From Phragmites australis (taxonomy: Eukaryota > Streptophyta > Magnoliopsida > Poales > Poaceae), in NCBI RefSeq assembly GCF_958298935.1, contig NC_084924.1, forward strand, positions 9,734,001-9,798,000: a DNA stretch of 64,000 nucleotides, written 5' to 3'. The stretch's first letter is position 1. Each line of letters starts with the position of its first letter. The notes below the pieces were generated by a model, which saw only the letters and a program-made list of their open reading frames with translations, ran no database searches and was not told where the DNA came from. The position numbers were made by a program, and so were the translations under genes. Shown here in pieces: positions 10,125-20,525 of this stretch.

Positions 10125-11381
10125 TGTCGGTGGATGAACACCGCAAGCAGGGATCTTGAGGGACCCCCTTTGAGATTCAGCTGATGGGCTGGTTCTGAAA
10201 CTACCTCGTACGTGGGGTTAATACGTGTGGGACTTAGGCGGGATGAATCATCGTCGGCTGTTAGAAATAAATGCACCAAGGATTTAGACAGGTTCAGGCC
10301 GCACGGAGGCATAATACCCTACTCTTGTGTGTTCTGTATGTTATCAATGCTCTTCGGATGTCTCTATGTCTTTTTCGATCTCTATCTCTCTCGTTTTTCT
10401 CTATGATATAAGGTGCCCTTTTTACAAAGTGCTCCCAATTTTATCTACCGGGGCGAGGCCCTCTAGGGAGTGCCCAGAACGAAGGCACAAGTTCTCGTAA
10501 ATAATAAATGAAAAGCGACCATCATGGGTCTACAGTTTATGTTACAGAGGGTTGAAAATACATCTCTCAGACGGTCCCATCGGTCTTCACATCCCAGCTT
10601 TAGCAGGCATAGGGGCGCCCATCAACCAGCCTCTGAGTACTCTCTCATGCTGGTCTGGTCAGAGTAGGTCTGACACGGTTTGATGCAACAGGGCGAAAAG
10701 CGATAAGCCTCAAGCCCATCAAAGATATCTTCAAGCCGTATTTCTTTATGGGCCTCGCGAGGGGACATGCGATGGGACCCGCCGCATTAATTGTGCCCAC
10801 GCCTTCCTGCCAGGCGGCGGTAGGGACTGGCGTATTCAGTACGGCAGGCGTGGGGGAGAGTGGCTGGATTTGACCGTCCACGCTCCCCATTAAATGCAGC
10901 ATCGGGCCTCCCACTGACCGACACCTCATCGTGGAGCCCCTATGGGGTCCACCGGCATGGGGCTTGCCAGGTGCTTGGGGCTCTCTGGGTGCTCAAGGAC
11001 CAACTATTCTTGGTCCCGAGCGCCCAGTCCCGGACCTTGCTTCCCTCGGGTCCTCGGGGCACTCCGGGTACTCGGGGACCAACTGTTCTTGGCCTCGAGC
11101 GCTCAGTCCCGGACCTTGCTTCCCTCGGGTCCTCGGGGCATTCTGGGTACTCGGAGATCAACTGTTCTTGGCCCTGAGCACCCATTCCGGACCTGGCTTC
11201 CCTCGGGTCCTCGGGACTCTTTGGGTACTCAGGGACCAACTGTTCTTGTCCCCGAGCACTTACTTTCGGACCCTACTTCCCTTGGGCCCTCAGGAAGGTG
11301 GTCCTCAAGGGAAGGCGCCATGTGGCACTGCGCTGTCTTGGCCTCGGGACTTGGGAACCCCCGGATCCCATATCACCGATA
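10125..11381. repeat. Solo LTR, family A copy 1, with tandem array
   Basis: Begins TGTCGGTGGATGAACACC and ends CACCGATA, the last bases altered from CCGACA. The target duplication GATGT is perfect at 10120-10124 and 11382-11386. At 1257 bp it lies inside the gypsy integrase region and has no internal retroelement sequence, so recombination between two LTRs is the usual explanation. It shares its ends and the words TTTAGACAGGTTC and GCATAATACCCTACTC with the solo LTR at 49010-50494. Four units of about 79 bp (CAACT anchors at 11001, 11080, 11159, 11237) fill the right half. Long open frames inside are by-products of the GC-rich repeats. Confidence 0.9.
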
Positions 11382-11386
11382 GATGT

Positions 11387-12590
11387 ATTTCAGTAAAAGG
11401 CCATTGCTCTCCTGGCGGTAAAAGCGTCCTACCAGGGAGTATTTATGAGCATGCCACGAAACCTTTTCTGCTGACCATCATCGTCAGGGATTGCTCGATT
11501 CTGAAGGTAGTCCAAGATCTGATGCATTCAGGTCATACCCGAATCGAGCAGGGCAATCACATGATGACCACATGAGGTCGACGACACCGAAGCAGGTGTT
11601 GCTTCCAAAGGTATTGCCTCTGGTGCTCTGTTTTCAAGCGGAGCATCTCGTTCACCTTGGCCCGAGACTGTTGTGGATGGTCGTGTGAGTCTTTCTTCAA
11701 AGATTTTGACCGGGATAGCTTCGCGAGAAGAAGCTAGATGGGCCAGCTCATCGGCTAGGAAGTTGTTATTGTGAGGGATGCGCTTGACTTCAAAACCGAA
11801 AAAACATCGCTCTAGTCTTCTCACTTCAGTGAGGTATGCCACCATTGTCGGATCAGAGAACTCTAGTCTTCTCACTTTGGCGAGGTATACCACCGTTGTC
11901 GGATTAGAGCACCGAAACTCCTTTTGTACTTAGTTAACAACCAATAGTGAGTCCTCTATCGCTAACAGACATTTAATCCTAAGTGCGGAGGCTGCATGCA
12001 TTTAAGACAAAAGGCCCTCATATTCCGCAATATTGTTAGTGGCTAGAAAATATAAATGAACTATGTACCTGAGGAGATCGTTGGTTGGTAAGGTCAAGAC
12101 CACTCTAGCCCCCGCTCCGTTCAGTGTGAATGATTCGTCGAAGTGCATGGTCCAGTGCTTGTCCGCCTCTGGTCGCTATACCTGCTCGGACTTGATATGA
12201 ACCTGCTATAAAATTGACCAGCACCTAGGACTTGATAGCTGTTCCGGGGACGAACTAGAGATCTAACTCCCCGAGCTCTACTGCTCACTTTACTGTTCTT
12301 CCTGCTGCATCCCTATTGTGGAGAATTTCTCTAATCGAGAGCGAGGAGATTACTCTGATTTTATGGGTCTGGAAGTAGTGTTCGAGCTTGCAAGAGGCCA
12401 TCAGAATGGCATATAGCAGCTCTGAGCTTGTGGGTACCGAGCCTTCGCGTTGTGTAGGACCTCACTGACGTAGTATACTGGTCGCTGAAGATCTTCTCGC
12501 TCGACGACTAGTACTGCGCTTGCGACCTGTGGGGTTGTTGTAACATAGAGCAAGAGCTCCTCATCTGGTCAAGATGCTGTCAGTACAGGA
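11387..12590 (-). pseudogene. Tat gypsy RNase H and integrase N-terminus, broken
   Basis: Reading leftward from 12590, the RNase H region is decayed but recognisable from ARRLEFSDPTMVAYL-like words. It ends in IPHNNNFLADELAHLASSRE at 11720-11770, the classic end of gypsy RNase H. The linker to integrase (DYLQNRAIPDDD) lies near 11490-11520. A 121-codon frame (11528-11893) spans this join, with a short direct duplication of the YLTEVRRLE segment (11810-11890). The solo LTR separates this part from the rest of integrase. Frameshifts and stops are frequent. Confidence 0.8.
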
Positions 12591-13560
12591 GGGACGGAGA
12601 GGAACTTTTTTCGATCTTGGAGGGCCATTTCTGCTTCTGGGGTCCACCAGAATTGGTCGGTCTTCTTCAGGAGCTTGAGGAGTGGCAACCCCTTCTCTCT
12701 CGGCCTTGAGATGAACCTACTTAAAACTGTCACACATCATGTTAGTTTTTGAACTTTCTTTAGCCTGGTCGATGACTATGATCTTGTCAAGGTTTGCCTT
12801 TATCCCTCGACTAGAAACGAGGAAGCCGAGCAACTTCCCTGATGGACTCCAAATGTATACTTTTCAGAGTTCAATTTCATCTGGTACTTCCGAAAGTTAT
12901 CGAACGTTTTCTAGAGATCCGCGATAGTCGCTCTTGGTTATACACTTTACGGTTGCATCATCAACATACGCCTTGACGTTTCTATCGAGCTGTGGTCGAA
13001 GAATAAGTTGAATACAACGCTGGTAGGTGTCATTGGCATTTTTCAAACTAAAAGGTATTTTTACATAACAAAAGACCCTAAAGGGTGTCACAAAAGCAGT
13101 CTTCTCCTTATCTTTCCTATACATGCAAATCTGTTGGCACTCTAAACGAGCATCTAAAAAGCTTAGAAGATCACTTTGCCAGCGGTTGAGTCAACAAGCT
13201 GGTTGATGCGGGGTAGGGAGAAGAGGTCTTTCGGGCACGCCTTGTTGAGGTCAGTGAAGTCAACGCACATCCTCTATTTACCATTGTGTTTTTGGATCAT
13301 AACTAGGTTAGCTAGCCACTCTAGGTACTATATTTCTCGGATAAAGCCTACTTCCAGGAGTTTGTCGATCTCCTTACAAAGTGCTTCCTTTCGGTCGGCG
13401 ACAAACCAACATGTTTTTTGTTTGATTGATTGTGCATCAGGTCACATGGACAACTTGTGTTCGATCACGTTCCTAGGGACTCTGGGTATATTAGACAGAC
13501 TCCATGAAAAGACATCCGTGTTCGCCTAGAGGAAAGTGATGAGCGCGAGTTCCTATTTTG
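12590..13560 (-). pseudogene. Tat gypsy reverse transcriptase, broken
   Basis: From 13430 leftward one reads EVGFIRE, MCVDFTDLNKACPKD, then in the frame 12897-13124 KTAFVTPFRVFCYVKIPF and the active-site AYVDDATVK. The thumb and connection (SRFISRPREKGLPLLKLLKK, then FWWTPEAEMALQ) follow at 12600-12720. The two aspartates of YVDD are kept, but in-frame stops and frameshifts separate the blocks. Order on the minus strand (gag-protease-RT-RNase H-integrase) fits gypsy. Confidence 0.85.
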
Positions 13561-13929
13561 GGCTCAGATCGGCTCCTATTTGGATTGTCCTGGTCGGGTT
13601 GGAGTCGTTAAGGCATACTGCCTTGAGCTGCTCATCCTAGGTGGTGGTGACCAGGCGTAGCATTCTCCAGCTACGACCTGGGAGTTGCACTACCAAAGAT
13701 GGTGATGGCCCCGGTCGGACCAGGGATCTTGATCGCCTGATGTGCGTAGTGGGTGACGACCATGAACTAGGCTATTGCTGGTCGCCATAGGATCGCGTTA
13801 TAAGCAGTCTTGAAGTCCGCCACATCAAACAAGATCTTTTCATTCCTGAAGTTACTTGGCGAGTCGAAAGTGACGGGCAGCTTGACCCGCCTCAAGGGTT
13901 TAGCCAAAGAGCCCAGGGTAATCCCGAAG

Positions 13930-14240
13930 AAGGGGGAGGCGGTTTCAACACACTCCTTTGGATTTGTAGTGTGTCCAGCGCGTCGATGAAGAGGAGGTTA
14001 ATGAGCTCCCTTCATCGATCAGCACGCGACCCAGTCGAATGTTCTGAATCATGGGTTCGACCACAATAGGGTAGTGACCATGTCGCTTGACACTCATGGG
14101 GTGATTGGCCTGATTGAAGGTAAGGGGCACCTATGACCATTCAGACGTGGGCTTAGGCCCAGCTGATTGCCCGCATTTTCTGGACCACCAACTTATTTTA
14201 TCTGTTCAAGGAATATGTCGTGGCACCCTCGAAGATGTGG
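13930..14240 (-). pseudogene. Tat gypsy aspartic protease, broken
   Basis: A short frame (13945-14130) reads FNQANHPMSVKRHGHYP then RLGRVLIDEGSSL. VLIDEGSS is the active-site block normally written D-S/T-G, here with E in the second place, so catalytic competence is doubtful. Right of it (14140-14240) the link to gag is decayed. Confidence 0.65.
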
Positions 14241-14434
14241 TGAAACATGTGATCGGCCTGCCGGTACCCCAGTGCCGACTAGTTGGGGTTGGCCCCATCC
14301 TCACCATTGTCGGCGTGCCTGTATTTACGCTCTCCAAGCTCCTTTTCAATGATGCCCCACACAAGCTTACACTCGGTCAGGTTATGGGCATATGTGCGGT
14401 GGATCAAGTAGTAGCCACAACCCTTCTTCCCATC

Positions 14435-15409
14435 TGTCGGTGTACCAAAATAAAGGGGTACCTCAGTTAACAAGCCCCACGAAGGGTGTAAACAGCCAGG
14501 AGAACATGCCTCCTAAAAAGCTAATCGGTCGTGCGACCAGGGTAGGGTAACCACTACCAATGCAAGGCCTCCAGCGACCAATCTCGCTACGCCTTCACAT
14601 AAACCCGTGACCAGCCCCATGGTCGCGGGACCGCATTGGACGCAACCCATCCGAAGCGCCTTTATGGGGCACCCGCTCGAACGCTTCTCTTCATCAGGCA
14701 CCGGCTCCGGTGGATAAAATCGTGGACGGTGCAGGGGGCGTTGTCTCGTCCCATAGCATTAAAGGCTACGGAGTGAGACTTTACAGGCCGGAGCAGCGCC
14801 GCATGACAAATGGGACGTTGTCAGCCACCCGGTAGGGCAAGTGGACGGGGACGGTGCAGAAAGGCAAGTGGACGGGGACGGTGCAGAGAGGCAAGTGGAC
14901 GGGGACGACGCGGAGAGGCAAGCGGACGGGGACGTTGCAGAAGGGTATTGTTCTGTCCCGTCGCACTAAATGCAGCGAGTTAAGGCTCTACAGGCTAAGC
15001 AAGACGGCGCGCGGCAGCACGACATACAATGCCGTCAGAGCAAGTTGGCATGCTTGGTCCTCCGTAATGATGATTTAAGTTAGATATTAGAATGAGCAGA
15101 GGCCATCTGTGTAGGGTCTACATGTAGGTTCTCTATCTCCTTACTATATAAAAGGACGAGGACCCCATTTGTAAGGTAGAGAGATCAATTCTGGCAAACT
15201 GCTAGAACACCGTCTGCAACCAAGTGAGATATACGATAAGACAAACACAGGATGTAGGGTTGTTATTCTTCGGGAGACCTGAACCTGTATAACCCCTGGT
15301 GTCCCCGAATCCATCATCTACACACAGACACACTTAGTCCTTGAAACACTGTTCACGCACCCACTGTCCAACATACCCCGGAATCACTGTTAGGAATTTA
15401 CCCTCGACA
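14435..15409 (+). repeat. Solo LTR, family B, with promoter-like TATA box
   Basis: Begins TGTCGGTGTACC and ends CCCTCGACA. The target duplication CCATC is perfect at 14430-14434 and 15410-15414. At 975 bp it has no internal retroelement sequence. CTATATAAAAGGACGAGG at 15144-15161 looks like a core promoter, with poly(A)-type downstream sequence, which sets the sense as plus. It contains a 27-bp minisatellite at 14836-14943. Short open frames inside are not genes. Confidence 0.9.
14836..14943 (+). repeat. 27-bp minisatellite, four units, in solo LTR B
   Basis: Units begin at 14836, 14863, 14890 and 14917, each GGCAAGTGGACGGGGACG followed by nine variable bases. Because 27 is divisible by three, it stays open in several frames and produces a 9-residue repeat in translation, which I regard as a by-product. 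Confidence 0.9.
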
Positions 15410-16560
15410 CCATCCCTCTTCTTGAAGTGCCAGCGCAGTTTCTTACGTTTGTTCTTCTTTTTCTCCTTTCAGCCGACTATTGGAGGAGGTGGGCTGGTCG
15501 GAGGTCGGTGGTGATGTGGCGTCAATCTGACGCTCTCAGGCCTCGGCGGCCTATGCGCACTTGTTTGCGAGCTCAAAGAGCTCGGTAGTGCTTTGGATTT
15601 TCTTGGTGGTCAGCTTCTCGACTATCTTTTAGTCTCTAACCCCTCTCTTTAATGCTATGACCACATATTCACCTATCATCCTTGAAAGGGTGTTTCCGCG
15701 CTCGAAAGCATCGGATGAAGTCTCGTAATGACTTTATCTTGTCACTGCCTGACTTGGTACATGTCATCCTAGACCCTGGGTCAGGCATAGGTCCCCTGGA
15801 AGTTGGTGACAAACTGGTCGCACAGATCCTCTCTGGAGCGAACTGACTCATGGGGAGGTTCATAAGCTAGGACCGGGTTGAACCGGTCAAGACGGTCGGG
15901 AAGTAGTTGGTCATGACCTTCCTGTGAACTGCACGATGCTGGTGTAGATCTACAGGAACTCCTCGGGGTTGGTCGAGCCATCATACTTTTTAGATATAAA
16001 TGGTCGAAACTTATCCAGCCAGCGCACCTCTCGCAGCCAGCTGATAGGGCGTTGCACCCTATTCCATAATGGGGAGTTAACCGCTGATGGGTGATAGTGC
16101 TTGATCGGGGAGAGACACGATGGTCACACAGTTTGGGGATAGGATAGAGGAATCTGACATCTCCTTGCGTGCGAGAGACGAGTGGCAGGGCTACTTGCCC
16201 TTTTGCTGCTCTCACCGGGCCCGATCCTTTTGTTCTCGCATGGCCACCTGACTTTGGATCACGCCACGGACGTCGCGTTAGCGCAGAGAGTCACGCGGGT
16301 CAGAGGGTTGGTTGTCCCAACGTGGAGGGGGTCTTCGAGCGCTCCCCATTATCGAGGGAGGACATGGTCTTTCCTGTCGTGGGGCTTGTCGCGATTCTTG
16401 GTGATAGTGACCTCCATCAATCCTAGCGACGGACATGGTGTTTGTCACCGTAGTTTGGCATCGGGCGATCTCAACCAGGAGGGCGAGGTCACGCAACCAT
16501 GGTGCAACTGGCGAACCCTTCGATATTGTTACCGGTGGGTGTTTGAGAAGCATTCAAATA

Positions 16561-17079
16561 GTCTGCAGATTCTGTGCAGGCGTCATGGCCTCATAGTCAA
16601 GCTGCCGAGCGCGAAGTAGTGACATATCGCATGGAGGGAGCCCTCGACATTCGTTCGGATCCACAGCAACTGCTGAGTCCTATTTCGAGGACCCCTATCA
16701 TCGCGAGGTATTCATCTCTGGATACGACCCAGATGAGCCCGGTGTGCTCCAGGAATGGGACATCGAACTGGATTACAGCAACTGCTGAGTCCCATTTCGA
16801 GGACCCCTGTCACTGTGAGGTATTCATCTTTGGATACGACCCATATGAGTCTGGTGTGCTCCAGGAATGGGACACCAAACCGGATTCTGAGGGCTCCAAA
16901 TTCAACAGGAAGTTAGCATGATAGTTTATGCAACGAGGAGTGCTCAGAGACCCCTACCGTATCAGGGCAACCAACCCTCTGACCTGCAAGACTCCTCAGC
17001 GCCAACACGACCTCTACAGTGTGATCTAAAGCCATCAGCCAAGCAAAATTCCTAAACTGGTAAGAGGGTACCCTGAAAC
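16561..17079. repeat. 112-bp tandem duplication and inverted gypsy piece
   Basis: CAGCAACTGCTGAGTCC begins at 16664 and 16776, and the next about 110 bp match (GACCCCTATCATCGCGAGG against GACCCCTGTCACTGTGAGG). Each unit is open on the plus strand (for example GYDPDEPGVLQEWDIELD), but the 112-bp period shifts the frame between units. 16921-17070 is an inverted, diverged copy of 16239-16350 (shared GGTCAGAGGGTTGGTTG), marking the turning point between the minus-strand gypsy and the plus-strand copy that follows. Confidence 0.65.
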
Positions 17080-18310
17080 TAATCGGGTGTGTGGCTTTTT
17101 TAGGCAAAATCATCTCGAGAATGGGAAAAAGGATCTTTCGCTCTTTAAGTTTCTAATAAAAAGAAAGACCACTTCCGGTGGATACATGGGGCAGCCTTCC
17201 AGGATCTCAATAGGTGACCATTTTTCTTCTCCTGTACTAATCACTCCTTGACCAGATGAGGAGTTGTTGCACTATTTGCAGCTACCCCCCTAGGCCGTGG
17301 GAGCGGTACTAGTCATCGAGCGGTGAGAGTTTTTGTGTGACCAGAGACGAACAGACACATGACCACATATATCGATAGGACGTGCACGCTGAATGGACTG
17401 GGGGCTAGAGCGATCTCGACCCCACACACCAACGACACCTTAGGTATACATTTCAATTAAATTTTCAGGCTATCAAACAATATTACGGAGTATGAGGGCT
17501 TCTCATCTACAATATGAGCTGCATCTGCAGGGGGTGGGGTGGGTAAAACTATTACTAGCAATGGGGGACCCACTACTGGCCGTAAACTAGGTGCAGAGGG
17601 TTTCCTGTGCTCGGACCAGATGATGGTGATATACATCTTCGATGTCAGAAAGTTAGAGTGACGCTCCTTCGGTTTTGAAGTATAGAACGTCCCTCGCAAA
17701 GACAACTTTCTAGCTAATGAGCTGGTCCATCTAGCCTCTGCTTGCGCATCTGTCTTGATTGTAGTCTTTGAAAAAAGACTCACACGACCACCCACCACGG
17801 TCTCGGGCCACGTGGAACGGATGCTTCGTTTGGAAACGAAGCGCCAGAGGCCTCCTTCGGTGTTGTCGACCTTGGGTGGCCATCATGTAGTCACCGTGCT
17901 CAAATCGGGTACGATTTGGATGGATCAGATCTTAGACTACCTTCAGAATCAAGCAGTCCCTGACGATGATGTGCCAGCAGAAAAGGGTCACGTGGCAGGA
18001 CTACAAATACTCTTGGGTAGGGGGGCGTTTCTACCGCCAAAGAAGTAACACTCTTTGACTGAAATACATCACTCAGGAAGGGGAGAATACAGCTTTCCTC
18101 AACATCCTCGGAGGTACATGTGGTAGCCGCGCTTCATACTGTACTCTAGTTGGTAAAGCATTCTGGTAAGGCTTATAATGGCCCACGGTACTTCAGGATG
18201 CTTGCGAGCTAATGAAACAGTACGGATCATGTCAGAACTATGGTCGATATGCTAAATTACCAGTCCAAACACATCAAACCGTACCACATTTTTGTCCTTT
18301 CACTGTATGT
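17080..18310 (+). pseudogene. Second Tat gypsy pol fragment in the opposite orientation
   Basis: Plus-strand blocks in order: RT connection (DHFRWIHGAAFQDL at 17165-17205), RNase H (NNITEYEGFSS near 17480, VRKLE near 17645, then VPRKDNFLANELVHLASA at 17680-17740), the RNase H-integrase linker (WMDQILDYLQNQAVPDDDVP near 17925-17975) and the integrase zinc-binding region (KLPVQTHQTVP near 18250). The linker is strongly alike to the minus-strand copy at 11490-11560. Stops and frame changes occur throughout. It ends at the LTR-like piece 18311-18569. Confidence 0.8.
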
Positions 18311-18569
18311 TATTCTGAGGAGGTACTTTAGGAAAAAAAACACTTAAGTAGACATCAATAAATACGATTATATTGTACATGTCAAATACGAGCGTCCCAT
18401 GACCTTTGCTGGTTGTATGACCATATTATATCATAAAAAAGTTGATCGCGTAAGTCTTGTACTGATCAGCCGATCACGCGATGGGTCGGGTTCAGAAAAT
18501 ACCCTTCCGGCCGCCACCTCCCTGGTGAAGCCCATCAGGATATCCATCCTCTTACTGGATATACCGACA
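18311..18569 (-). repeat. LTR-like partner of 8018-8282
   Basis: Matches 8018-8282 in the same orientation and ends ATACCGACA at 18569. It is probably the outer LTR remnant of the Tat insertion, although the pol fragment beside it has the opposite orientation to the rest, so the block was rearranged. No target duplication could be fixed. Confidence 0.5.
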
Positions 18570-18913
18570 CACCCAATTGCTTAGCGGGCTAAACTAGTAT
18601 AAACCAGCCGAACCTTTCGTCATTTTCTTCCTTTCGGTTTTGGTTGCTATCGCTGAAACTTCCTGTGGTAGCGGCTGTCCGCATCAAATGATGCGCGCCT
18701 AATCTTAGCGTGGATTGCTTAACAAGAAACTCTGTCCTGTCAACTGCATGGACGTGCAAGTGGACCCGAGGCTAATTCCTGTTCCAATAAATAAATGGGT
18801 GACCCGTTGATTGTTAGAGTTAGGCGTGGACTGTTGGGTCAGGTTTTGGTCATGTACAGGAGCACTAGTGGTTCTTGCCTGCCTGTTCTCTACTAGTTGT
18901 GCTACTATGCTAA
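18570..18913. other. Non-coding spacer
   Basis: No frame, repeat or motif with support was found. It ends where the Tourist-like MITE begins. Confidence 0.3.
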
Positions 18914-19216
18914 GGGTCTGTTTGTTTCAGCTAGAGATTTTGAAAAGCAGCTTATAAAAGCTGGATTGTTAAAAGCTGTATTGTTAAAAGTTGGATTGTT
19001 AAAAGCTTTTAGACTGTAGATTCTAAAAAAATTTTAATGGACAGTTTAGTAAAATGGACTTTCACAATCTATCAAAAGCTGAGGAAAACTAACTTCTTAG
19101 ATTATCACAATCCAACCAGCAGATTTTAAAAAACTATAACAAAAAACTGCCTGTTTGTTTCAGCTTCGGATTATAAAAGCTGAAAGTCAGAATCCGAAGC
19201 TGAAACAAACAGGACC
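18914..19216. mobile_element. Tourist-like MITE (PIF/Harbinger)
   Basis: Left end GGGTCTGTTTGTTTCAGCT, right end AGCTGAAACAAACAGGACC; target duplication TAA at 18911-18913 and 19217-19219. The GGGTCTGTTTG end and 3-bp T-A-A duplication are typical of Tourist/PIF elements. It is 303 bp, AT-rich and non-coding. The last 64 bp form a foldback with perfect 23-bp arms (19150-19172 and 19191-19213, 18-nt loop). Confidence 0.85.
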
Positions 19217-19933
19217 TAAGAAAATTGGACGATGTACGTTGTAAAGTCCTGTCACGGAAGGTGCAGTGTGTAAGATTCTATTCCCACGGTGCTGGTTCTA
19301 GCGCGGTGCTGTGTGGTCATGTCTCGAGGCTTAGCGATGGCGTTCTGCGAGAAGCAAAGGTGCAGCTTTTACCAATGTCAACAGCTGGTATTACTGGTTA
19401 CTCCAGTTGTTGCTCTTATCTGGCTAGGTGCTAGGAAGAATTATTGCCAGTAGTGAGAACAGGAGCTTGTTTGACCGGGGCGACACGGGCGAGGTTAACA
19501 CGGCAGTGCCGGCGTCCAGTCCGGCTTCTTTTTGATGAGGACGTGAACGGGACCGGCCGACCGGGGCTGGGTGCGTTTCCTTATCATTGGAAGTAAAAAA
19601 AGCAATCTCCAGCCGCACGGAGGGGGAGCATCCTTTGACTTGGCTTCCACTACGCCCTGCCTGCCGAACGGAGGAGGGTGCGGTACGTGGGTGTAAACTA
19701 AACTGAACGGGACGGGACACCCCATGACTTCTTCGCAACGCTGGTGCACAGAAAACATCCCCCTTGCACGAGCGGGTCAGGATAAAAAGGCTCAAGTGGA
19801 CACACTTGCGGTTCATTTGAGTGCACTTTTCTTTTTCTTTTTCTTTTTCTTTTTTTTTCTGCTGTGATAGAATTCGGAGCGAAAGTAAAATACTTTCATA
19901 TTTTGCAAACGTGGTCACAAAGAAATATATTAA
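19217..19933. other. Spacer with a T-rich C5-type microsatellite
   Basis: No gene is supported. 19827-19860 is a run of CTTTTT units. A minus-strand open frame (19424-19918) is translated partly from that microsatellite (a KEKEKEKEK run) and has no recognised domain. Confidence 0.4.
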
Positions 19934-20221
19934 GGATGTGTTTGTTTAGGTTTTTGTTTCTATTTTTTTTCTGCTAGAAACTAAAAGCTTAAATAAACAA
20001 GATTACTAAAAAGTGGTTTTAAAAAAAATTAGAAATCTGTTTCTGAGTAAATGGAAAAGAAGTTGAAAAGCTAGTTGGGAGTAACTTTTTTAGAAGGGGT
20101 ATGCTAAGAATTTAAAAATTTATTGTAAAAGCTAATAATTAAAATTCAAAATTAGCTTTTTAGAAAGCCAAAAACATAACTTTTTAAAAAAGATAAAAAC
20201 AAAAGTCCAGACAAATAGACC
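19934..20221. mobile_element. Second Tourist-like MITE
   Basis: Left end GGATGTGTTTGTTTAGG and the inverted right end GGTCTATTTGTCTGGAC are alike, and both continue with TTTTGTTTnTAT. Target duplication TAA at 19931-19933 and 20222-20224. 288 bp, AT-rich, non-coding. Confidence 0.75.
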
Positions 20222-20289
20222 TAAAACTGAACATTTATGAAAGTAGAATTTGTTTTTTTTTTTTTGCAACTGCCATCCATTGGTATGTA

Positions 20290-20525
20290 CTCTCTCCGTC
20301 TCTAAATATAGGATGCATTAGGATTTTAAAAAGTTTTTAAAAGTATATTTTGATCATAATATATTATTAATTGTTGCAAAATCAATATCATCTATGAAAT
20401 ACAGATCTATTGATATAACTTGTGTGCATTAAAATATACGTATAATTTAATTAATTGTTAGTCAAAATTTATAAAATTTGATTTTTTTTAATCCTAATAT
20501 GTCCTGTATTTTGAGACGAAGGGAG
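20290..20525. mobile_element. Stowaway MITE (Tc1/mariner type)
   Basis: Left end CTCTCTCCGTCTCTAAATATAGG and right end CCTGTATTTTGAGACGAAGGGAG form the well-known Stowaway ends. The left target dinucleotide TA is present (20288-20289); the right one has become CA. 236 bp, AT-rich, non-coding. Confidence 0.9.

Larger units (their letters stand above)
14240..16560 (-). pseudogene. Tat gypsy gag, split by a solo LTR
   Basis: Gag forms the particle. The right part carries SLRDFIRCFRARKHPF (15690-15740) and a basic stretch KKNKRKKLRWHFKKRDG ending at 15415. The left part begins KKGCGYYLIHRTYAHNLTEC at 14429, a zinc-knuckle-like CX2-H-C block. The solo LTR 14435-15409 and its target duplication lie exactly between them and the reading frame picks up on the other side, so the insertion came after gag. 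Right of 15860, homology to gag N-termini is weak and frames change at 15781-16215 and 16278-16553. Confidence 0.75.

Noticed and set aside
10931..11575. 214-codon and neighbouring frames with W-V-L repeats
   Set aside because: They are read-through of the 79-bp repeat array of a solo LTR; frames stay open on both strands because the repeats lack stops.
14836..14943. Possible CRISPR array
   Set aside because: The units are contiguous 27-bp repeats without unique spacers, inside an LTR of a plant genome.
14513..15078. Proteins with 9-residue repeats on both strands
   Set aside because: Produced by the 27-bp minisatellite in solo LTR B; being open on both strands shows it is not selected coding.
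19424..19918. 164-codon minus-strand frame with a KEKEKEK run
   Set aside because: The run is the translated CTTTTT microsatellite; the rest has no recognised feature.
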